Below are positions 42,131 through 47,955 of a stretch of 64,000 bases of DNA, one piece after another. Position numbers and translations under genes: made by a program. This stretch comes from Nitrospirota bacterium (GTDB lineage Bacteria > Nitrospirota > Nitrospiria > JACQBW01): NCBI GenBank assembly GCA_016194305.1, contig JACQBW010000005.1, forward strand, positions 1 to 64,000, in the 5' to 3' direction. Positions within the stretch are counted from its first letter, which is position 1; each line of letters begins with the position of its first letter. The notes beneath the pieces were generated by a model, which was not told the DNA's origin, made no database searches, and saw only the letters and a list, made by a program, of their open reading frames with translations.

Positions 42131-43096
42131 TTATTTAGAAAAAGTGGAGGTACTATGGCAATTTCCACAAACCAGGCCGACGTTATGATTCGATTTATAG
42201 ACCGCACCCATCGGATTTCCCGCTTTGTGGCAGTTCTGGCAGGTCGATGAATAATTAAAAATCGCCGAATGGACCATTTTATAGCTGGAAAAACCACCCG
42301 ATTTGGTACTGGTGTGACATGAGTTACAATCGGTGATGATGTTCGAAAGAGGATTGTGAATCAGGTTTCCTGCCGTGGTTGGGGGTACCATTGCCCCACT
42401 GGAGTTTCCGGAAAAATGACAACTTTTACATTGCTGACCGGCAAGATTGGTATGGTCAAATGCCGCACCCGCAAAGGAGCTCGTGCTCTTGTGACATTGA
42501 CTGCAATCCTGACTTCCTAAATTGCTATGGGTGGCATTCGTGGGCGGAGGCATTCCCGGACCTCCTATCTTATGACAGGAGGAACAGAGCTGGCCCATCA
42601 GATTTGCATGGTTGAATCCCGCTGGCACCCAAGCCGTGGTTCGATGGCAGGTGTCACATTGGCTCGTTGTCGGGACATGATTGGAAGGTTTCCCCGTGGC
42701 TTTCTGGCCATTGTGACAGTTGGAACACTGGCCTGCTGTCGAGGGGTCGTGCGTAAAAGTAGAAGGGATCCAGGCGTTTTGGCTATGGCAGAACATGCAG
42801 CTCTGATTGGTCATGAGATGGCTAGCCGGTTTACCATAGGAGATCTGTCCATTATGACATTCCTCACAGGTGCGGGGGGTCCCTTTATATCTTCCTCCGG
42901 AATGGCATTGCTTGCAGTCCAGAATCCGGTGTGCCCCTTGAAGCTGAAAAGAGGTGGAGTCATGGTTAAAGTTGGGACGAGGCGTCGTTTGAGCCTGGGC
43001 AGATATTGGGAAATAAAAGAACAATATTCCTGTTGCCAGGCAGATCCATACTTTGGAAAGATAACTTCGACGATTAACCTTTGAATCCGTAGTCAT
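42131..43096 (-). CDS. 11-haem c-type cytochrome, paralogue of the 33-haem protein
   Basis: I chose the ATG at 43096, preceded by GGAGGAG, giving 321 residues with a signal peptide (LATGILFFYFPISAQA). There are 11 CXXCH motifs. The N-terminal part (PRPNFNHDST.FQL.GAHR.L followed by six haems) and the C-terminal part (GAM.PP.TAGNLIHNPLSNI.. and three haems, ending CGNCHSTSTF) match the 33-haem protein closely. The low-complexity, Ser/Thr/Gly-rich spacers and few basic residues suggest a surface-exposed chain-like cytochrome. It leads an operon with the barrel, the b-type protein and the 27-haem gene, behind a sigma-54-like promoter. Confidence 0.92.
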   Translation of the reverse strand: MTTDSKVNRRSYLSKVWICLATGILFFYFPISAQAQTTPRPNFNHDSTSFQLQGAHRILDCKQCHSGGRYKGTPRTCEECHNGQISYGKPASHLMTNQSCMFCHSQNAWIPSTFTHDPSTAGQCSNCHNGQKATGKPSNHVPTTSQCDTCHRTTAWVPAGFNHANLMGQLCSSCHKIGGPGMPPPTNATHSNLGSQDCSQCHKSTSSFAGAAFDHTNLAGQQCKSCHFSGNSSGAMVPPTTAGNLIHNPLSNIITDCNSCHTSTKSGGFSSYKMVHSAIFNYSSTCQNCHKAGNPMGAVYKSNHNVGLVCGNCHSTSTFSK

Positions 43097-43177
43097 TTGA
43101 ACTCCTCCTGTAAGGTCTATCGAGGTCTCAGTCTGACCTGGTCTGAAAATGATAAAACAAGTCACCTGAATTCAAAT

Positions 43178-43191
43178 GCAATAAAAATGCC
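43178..43191 (-). promoter_or_regulatory. Sigma-54-like -24/-12 promoter of the cytochrome operon
   Basis: The reverse strand reads AGGCAT-TTTTA-TTGCA. GG and GC are ten bases apart and the -12 half is a perfect TTGCA. Predicted start near 43166, giving a leader of about 70 bases to the 11-haem ATG. Confidence 0.58.
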
Positions 43192-43194
43192 TGA

Positions 43195-43233
43195 GTGTAA
43201 ACACGTCCATGCAGTTCGGAGTGTTTGTAAACA
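43195..43233. promoter_or_regulatory. Two TGTAAACA sites 30 bp apart, likely activator sites
   Basis: TGTAAACA occurs at 43196-43203 and 43226-43233, both in the same orientation, start to start exactly 30 bp (about three helical turns). The first is embedded in GTGT-AA-ACAC and the second in TGTTT-GT-AAACA, both with palindromic arms. They lie just upstream of the -24 element. Confidence 0.5.
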
Positions 43234-43492
43234 AAGGATAATTTAATTGAACAATTCTGTCGTCATGGTACATACGGTAAAGGTAGTACAAAAACCTGCC
43301 ATGGATCCGGGTCGCATTCCAGCCGCGGAAATGCCTAAACGCAATTGCACAATAAGTCAGGATTTGGTATTTGACAAAGACAGTAATAGGACTTGATCTG
43401 AAGGCACTCAGGTCATACCCCTTTTACGAATGAAGTTGTCCGAAGATTAAGTTTTCCATTATCGCATTTCTAACTTTTCTTTCATCGTCCTA

Positions 43493-46162
43493 TTATTTGT
43501 CAAAGGTGGAAGTGCTATGACAATTTCCACAAATGACACCGACGTTATGGTTAGATTTAAATTCGGCACCCATTGGATTTCCCGATTTGTGGCAATTCTG
43601 ACAGGTTGTCGCATAATTCAAGATCGCCGTATGAACCATTCTATAGCTGGAAAAACCACCCGATTGCGTGCTGGTATGACAGGAATTACAATCGGTAATA
43701 ATATTTGAAAGCGGATTGTGAATCAGGTTTCCTGCCGTCATCGGGGGAGCCATCGCCCCGGTCGTATTTCCCGCAAAATGACAGGTCTTGCAAGTCGTTA
43801 CACCGGTATGATTGAAGGAGGCCCCCGAAAATGTGGTAAAACCGGTATGACATTGGCTGCAATCACTATTGGCCGCCGCATAGGGATGCGGATTCGGTGT
43901 TGAAACCGCTCCTACCGTATTCCCGGCAATATGACAGGTCGCGCAAGAAGTCGGAGGAGAAATACCCGTGTGATTCATCGTCACGGTGGTAAAGGTCGTC
44001 GTACTTGAATGGCAACCATTGCAATCCTTCCCGTTGAGATTACTGTGCACGACATCATTTTTCGGCGCCATCCCGGACCCTCCGGTCTTGTGACAGGAAT
44101 TACAAAGTTGGCCGGTCAGGGTAGAATGATTAAAGATTCCGTTCGCAAAAGTTGCTGTGCCTGCATGGCAGAGATTGCATTCCTGGGTCGTCACCATATG
44201 ATTCGACGGTTTGGCCACCGCTCCGACCGCATTGCCGACAGAGTGACAGGTGGAACAGACCGCAACAATTCCGGTGTGATTCATGGTCGCCGTGGTAAAG
44301 GTCGTCGTACTCGCGTGACAGCTCTTGCAGTCCTGGCCTGCCAGATTGCTGTGCACAACATCATTTTTAGGCGCCATCCCGGATCCGCCGGTCTTGTGAC
44401 AGGAATTGCAAAGCTGACCGGTCAAGGTGGAGTGATTAAAGACCCCGTTCGCAAAAGTGGTTGTCCCCGCATGGCAGAGATTACATTCCTGAGTCGTCGC
44501 CATATGATTCGAGGACTTGGCCACCGCGCCAACCGAATTGCCGACATAATGACAGGTGGAACAGGCCGCAACTACTCCGGCGTGATTCATAGTCGCCGTG
44601 GTAAAAGTGGTGGTGCTGGCGTGGCAACTGCTGCAATCCTGTCCGCCCAGATTACTATGGACCACATCGCTCTTCGGCGCCATCCCGGAGCCGCCCGATT
44701 TGTGACAGGAGGAACAGAGCTGACCAGTTAAACTTGAGTGATTAAAAATGCCGTTGGCAAACGTAGACGTTCCGGCATGGCAGAGATTACATTCCTGAGT
44801 CGTCGTCATATGATTCGAGGACTTAGCCACCGCACCGACCGAATTGCCGACATAGTGACACGTGGAACAGGCCGCAACAATTCCAGCGTGGTTCATCGTC
44901 GATCCGGTAAAAGTGACCGTTCCGGTATGGCAGCTGCTGCAATCCTGTCCGCCCAGATTACTATGAACGACATCGCTCTTCGGCGCCATCCCGGAGCCGC
45001 CCGATTTATGACAGGAAGAGCAAAGTTGTCCGGTCAGACCCGAGTGATTAAAAATGCCGTTGGCAAACGTGGAGGTTCCGGCATGGCAGAGATTGCATTC
45101 CTGAGTCGTCACCATATGATTTGACGGCTTGACCATTGCTCCCACGGCATTAGCTGCTATGTGACAAGTCGAACAGGGGATGACGATGCCAGCATGGTTC
45201 ATGGTCGATCCGGTAAAAGTGACCGTTCCGGAATGACAACTTTTGCAATCCTGACCGCCCAGATTACTATGAACAACATCGCTCTTCGGCGCCATCCCGG
45301 TGCCGCCTGATTTGTGACAGGAGGAACAGAGCTGGCCGGTCAGACCTGAGTGATTAAAAATGCCGTTGGCAAAAGTGGAGGTTCCGGCATGGCAGGAACT
45401 GCATTCCTGTGTCGTCGCCATATGATTCGACGGCTTGACCATCGCTCCCACAGTATTCCCTGTCGCGTGACAGGTCGAACAAGGTGCGACGATACCGGTA
45501 TGATTCATGGTTAAAGTGGTAAAGGTCGTGGTGCTGGCGTGACAGCTTTTACAATCCTGTCCGCCCAGATTACTATGTACGGCATCTGACGTCGGCGCCA
45601 TGCCGGTGCCCCCCGCCTTATGACAGGAAGAACAGAGCTGATTTCCCAGATTGGCATGATTAAACCCTGCAGGGATCCAGGCAGAAGTCCGGTGGCAGGT
45701 ATCGCATTGGCTGTTTGTGCTGATATGATTTGCGGACTTTCCAGTTGCCTTTTGACCATTGTGACAGGTTGAACATTGACCCGCCGAAGAGGCATCGTGT
45801 GTAAAGGTCGTCGGGAGCCAGCTATTTTGACTATGGCAGAGCGTGCAGGCCTGAGTGGTCATGATATGGTCAGCCGGTTTGCCATAGGTGATCTGGCCAT
45901 TGTGGCAATCCGAACAATTTCGAGGCGTCCCTTTATACCTTCCGGCAAGATGGCATTTATTACATTCGAGCCCCCGATGCGCTCCTAACAGTTGAAACGT
46001 CGTCGAATCATGGTTGAAATTGGGCCGAGGGATATTTTGCACCACTTTGGTGCTATTTCCAATTTCCGTGCTGCTGGCAATAGATGAGGTTGAGAATAGA
46101 GCACTGTTGATCAATAGTAATTGAAAGAGGAAAAAAACCAATGTTTTTAAATGTTTAGTCAT
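43493..46162 (-). CDS. 33-haem c-type cytochrome with tandem four-haem repeats
   Basis: This exported 889-residue protein has 33 CXXCH motifs; motifs plus gaps add up exactly to the length. Residues 254-661 are four exact-length copies of a 102-residue unit with four haems, residues 662-767 a slightly longer fifth copy, and residues 153-253 a related partial one. In each unit the spacers read AGTSTFANGIFNHSGLTGQL, K.GG.GMAPK.DVVHSNL.GQD, then TFT..TMNH.GIV and VGA..K.SNHM.TTQE. Each spacer carries a His that could be a distal ligand. The ends match the 11-haem protein. The likely job is long-range electron transfer at the cell surface, perhaps as a filament. A sigma-54-like promoter and two palindromes precede it. 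Confidence 0.93.
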   Translation of the reverse strand: MTKHLKTLVFFLFQLLLINSALFSTSSIASSTEIGNSTKVVQNIPRPNFNHDSTTFQLLGAHRGLECNKCHLAGRYKGTPRNCSDCHNGQITYGKPADHIMTTQACTLCHSQNSWLPTTFTHDASSAGQCSTCHNGQKATGKSANHISTNSQCDTCHRTSAWIPAGFNHANLGNQLCSSCHKAGGTGMAPTSDAVHSNLGGQDCKSCHASTTTFTTLTMNHTGIVAPCSTCHATGNTVGAMVKPSNHMATTQECSSCHAGTSTFANGIFNHSGLTGQLCSSCHKSGGTGMAPKSDVVHSNLGGQDCKSCHSGTVTFTGSTMNHAGIVIPCSTCHIAANAVGAMVKPSNHMVTTQECNLCHAGTSTFANGIFNHSGLTGQLCSSCHKSGGSGMAPKSDVVHSNLGGQDCSSCHTGTVTFTGSTMNHAGIVAACSTCHYVGNSVGAVAKSSNHMTTTQECNLCHAGTSTFANGIFNHSSLTGQLCSSCHKSGGSGMAPKSDVVHSNLGGQDCSSCHASTTTFTTATMNHAGVVAACSTCHYVGNSVGAVAKSSNHMATTQECNLCHAGTTTFANGVFNHSTLTGQLCNSCHKTGGSGMAPKNDVVHSNLAGQDCKSCHASTTTFTTATMNHTGIVAVCSTCHSVGNAVGAVAKPSNHMVTTQECNLCHAGTATFANGIFNHSTLTGQLCNSCHKTGGSGMAPKNDVVHSNLNGKDCNGCHSSTTTFTTVTMNHTGISPPTSCATCHIAGNTVGAVSTPNPHPYAAANSDCSQCHTGFTTFSGASFNHTGVTTCKTCHFAGNTTGAMAPPMTAGNLIHNPLSNIITDCNSCHTSTQSGGFSSYRMVHTAILNYATTCQNCHKSGNPMGAEFKSNHNVGVICGNCHSTSTFDK
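43874..45403. repeat. Tandem repeat array, 306-bp period, inside the 33-haem gene
   Basis: Five consecutive DNA units of about 306 bp encode the four-haem modules. For example the TGGCAGAGATT(G/A)CATTCCTG segment recurs near 44164, 44470, 44776 and 45082. The high nucleotide identity points to recent amplification, so copy number may vary between cells and may be misassembled from short reads. Confidence 0.9.
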
Positions 46163-46228
46163 CTCAGTTTGACTCCTCTTCGAAAGATCAAGAAATCTGA
46201 TCTCTATTCACTAAAGAGGGATAAATAA

Positions 46229-46242
46229 GCAAGAATAGTGCC
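46229..46242 (-). promoter_or_regulatory. Sigma-54-like -24/-12 promoter of the 33-haem gene
   Basis: The reverse strand reads GGGCAC-TATTC-TTGCT, matching TGGCAC-N5-TTGCW at all but the first base. GG and GC are exactly ten bases apart. Transcription would begin near 46217, leaving a leader of about 55 bases that contains GAGGAG ahead of the ATG. Confidence 0.68.
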
Positions 46243-46252
46243 CTATCTAAAA

Positions 46253-46300
46253 TACACTATATATAGTATATTATAGTTATAAACAACTATATATAGTGTA
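46253..46300. promoter_or_regulatory. Paired ACTATATATAGT palindromes, likely activator sites
   Basis: The perfect 12-bp palindrome ACTATATATAGT occurs at 46256-46267 and 46286-46297, centres 30 bp apart. With flanking bases the two form a perfect 15-bp inverted repeat (46253-46267 and 46286-46300). They lie 11-58 bases upstream of the -24 element of the 33-haem gene. Confidence 0.62.
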
Positions 46301-46364
46301 AATATCCGTTTTTTGATCAAGTATCCAGGGTAAGGAATGTACAGAATACTGGCAGTTTGTAAAT

Positions 46365-46389
46365 CCCTCTTTTGGCATCAAAAAGAGGG
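46365..46389 (-). terminator. Hairpin downstream of the pseudouridine synthase gene
   Basis: CCCTCTTTT (46365-46373) and AAAAGAGGG (46381-46389) form a perfect 9-bp stem with a 7-base loop, 26 bases past the gene's stop. The reverse strand continues ATTTAC, so the T-tract is poor and termination may depend on the U residues inside the stem. Confidence 0.5.
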
Positions 46390-46414
46390 CAAAATTGTCG
46401 GGTTTTTTTGAAGT

Positions 46415-47437
46415 TCAGGAACTGGGAAGGGATTTCTGGTCTAATTCGAGCTGGTCAATGATGAATTTCATATCGGAATGGATGGGCGCCGTAAATACCA
46501 GTCTCTCTCTAAGCACGGGATGAACGAAACTAATGGTCGAGGCATGAAGCATCTGCCGTGCGGCTTTCAATTCAACGTTTCTCTCTGATTTTCCTCCATA
46601 GGTCTTGTCTCCGACAACCGGATGTCCCAGCGATGCCATATGGACGCGGATTTGATGGGTCCGGCCTGTCTCTGGCTTGACTTCAATCAGCGAGATAAAA
46701 TCCCCGTCTTTGGGCGAAAGCTGAAATCTCTTCAAAACCGTATAATGTGAGAGCGCTTCTTTGGGCCTTTCGGTATTGGCCGAGATCTTTTTCCGATCCC
46801 TCTTGTCTCTACCAATAGAAAGTTCCACTTTTCCCCGATTGAGTTTGACTTTTCCCCAAACTAAAGCAAGATAGGTTTTTTCAATCGTATGGGCCTTAAA
46901 CTGTTTCATCAGATGGGTTAAAACATAATCCGATTTGGCAATCAGCACCACTCCGGAGGTCTCTTTATCCAGGCGATGGACAATTCCAGGCCGCTCTTCT
47001 CCTCCAATCCCCTTCAGATCTTTGACATGATGCAAAAGTGCATGGACCATGGTCCCGGTGTAGTTTCCAGGAGCCGGATGCATGACCAACCCGGCACTTT
47101 TATTGACCACCAGGAGATCGGAATCCTGGTAAAGAATTTCAAGCGGGATGGGTTCAGGTTCAATGAGGATCTGGCGAGGCGTTGGGACGGTCAGGACAAT
47201 CTTGTCGCCGGGTCGAATCTTATGACCGGGTTTTACGGCTCTGTCATTAACGCGAACTCTCTCTTCTTCAATCAGGCTCTGGATTCGGGTCCGGGACAGA
47301 GGAATCCCTCTCTTGATGAGATAAAGGTCCAGCCGGCAGGGAGACACGCTTTTCGAAACGAAAAATTCAACTTGCTGGAAGGGGTCTAATTCAGTCGGAC
47401 TCATTTCCTCTGAATTATAGATTAAAATGGAACTCAT
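46415..47437 (-). CDS. rluD: RluD-family 23S rRNA pseudouridine synthase
   Basis: This 340-residue enzyme has an N-terminal S4 RNA-binding domain (RLDLYLIKRGIPLSRTRIQSLIEEERVRVNDR) and the catalytic motif HRLDKETSGVVLIAK, whose Asp is the nucleophile. Further family signatures are VNKSAGLVMHPAPGNYTGTMVHALLHH and KPETGRTHQIRVHMASLGHPVVGD. RluD modifies helix 69 of 23S rRNA. The start at 47437 lies inside the end of lspA (23-base overlap); an in-frame ATG at 47404 would avoid the overlap but has its purine-rich stretch too close. The order ileS-lspA-rluD is widely conserved in bacteria. Confidence 0.93.
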   Translation of the reverse strand: MSSILIYNSEEMSPTELDPFQQVEFFVSKSVSPCRLDLYLIKRGIPLSRTRIQSLIEEERVRVNDRAVKPGHKIRPGDKIVLTVPTPRQILIEPEPIPLEILYQDSDLLVVNKSAGLVMHPAPGNYTGTMVHALLHHVKDLKGIGGEERPGIVHRLDKETSGVVLIAKSDYVLTHLMKQFKAHTIEKTYLALVWGKVKLNRGKVELSIGRDKRDRKKISANTERPKEALSHYTVLKRFQLSPKDGDFISLIEVKPETGRTHQIRVHMASLGHPVVGDKTYGGKSERNVELKAARQMLHASTISFVHPVLRERLVFTAPIHSDMKFIIDQLELDQKSLPSS

Positions 47438-47945
47438 TCTCCCGGGATTTCTTGAAAAAAGAGCTTAGTATTAAAATCGAAATCCCCACTGTAATCGCGG
47501 AATCTGCGAAATTGAAGATCCACCAATGATAGCGGCCGATGTAAAAGTCGAGGAAATCGATCACCTCCCCGCTTCGAACACGGTCCAAAAAATTTCCGAC
47601 TGCACCACCCATGATCAGCGAGAGCGCCACGATTGAAAGCGTATCCGCCGAGGGGGTTTTCATGAAAATGTAGATCAGAAAAGCCAATGCCACCGTGGAA
47701 ATAACGAGAAAAAAGACGGTACGCAATGGACCGTTCTGGTCGGCCAGGAACCCAAACGCGGCACCGGGATTGCGCGTATAGGTCAGACTAAAAAAATTCC
47801 GAATGACCACAATCGAGTCATAAAGATTGAGCCATTTCGCAATGTACGATTTCGTCACCTGATCAATCAGAATCACGCCCGAAACAATTGCAATCAATAA
47901 GAAATACGATTTTGGGGGTTTTTTGTTTTCCAATGGCGTCAACAA
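47415..47945 (-). CDS. lspA: Lipoprotein signal peptidase (signal peptidase II)
   Basis: This 176-residue aspartic membrane protease has four helices and its two catalytic aspartates in GAVGNFLDRVRSGEVIDFLDF and WWIFNFADSAITVG. It removes signal peptides at lipoboxes, which the window uses at least in the TPR-barrel protein, the RND adaptor, the DUF3443 protein and the 19215 lipoprotein. NPGAAFGFL is also diagnostic. It begins 10 bases after ileS and overlaps rluD. The N terminus (NKKPPKSYFLLIAIVSGVILIDQVTKSYIAK) is the standard first helix. Confidence 0.96.
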   Translation of the reverse strand: MLTPLENKKPPKSYFLLIAIVSGVILIDQVTKSYIAKWLNLYDSIVVIRNFFSLTYTRNPGAAFGFLADQNGPLRTVFFLVISTVALAFLIYIFMKTPSADTLSIVALSLIMGGAVGNFLDRVRSGEVIDFLDFYIGRYHWWIFNFADSAITVGISILILSSFFKKSRENEFHFNL

Positions 47946-47955
47946 AATTTCTCCA

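Larger units (their letters stand above)
43097..43492. other. 396-bp intergenic region upstream of the 11-haem gene
   Basis: No gene is seen. It contains the -24/-12 promoter and the spaced TGTAAACA sites listed next, a GTCTGACCTGGTCTGA direct repeat (about 43132-43147) in the leader, and further upstream only a short GCATT/AATGC hairpin near 43308-43327. I saw no convincing terminator for the 33-haem gene here, so some readthrough into the operon is possible. Confidence 0.55.

Noticed and set aside
44009-44731. Repetitive forward-strand open frame (about 240 codons) opposite the 33-haem gene
   Set aside because: It is the antisense image of the tandem haem repeats. It has no signal or motif of its own, whereas the reverse strand shows regularly spaced CXXCH motifs.
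43874-45403. Regularly spaced repeats considered as a CRISPR array
   Set aside because: The unit is 306 bp and codes in frame for four-haem modules; there are no short repeats with unique spacers and no cas genes.
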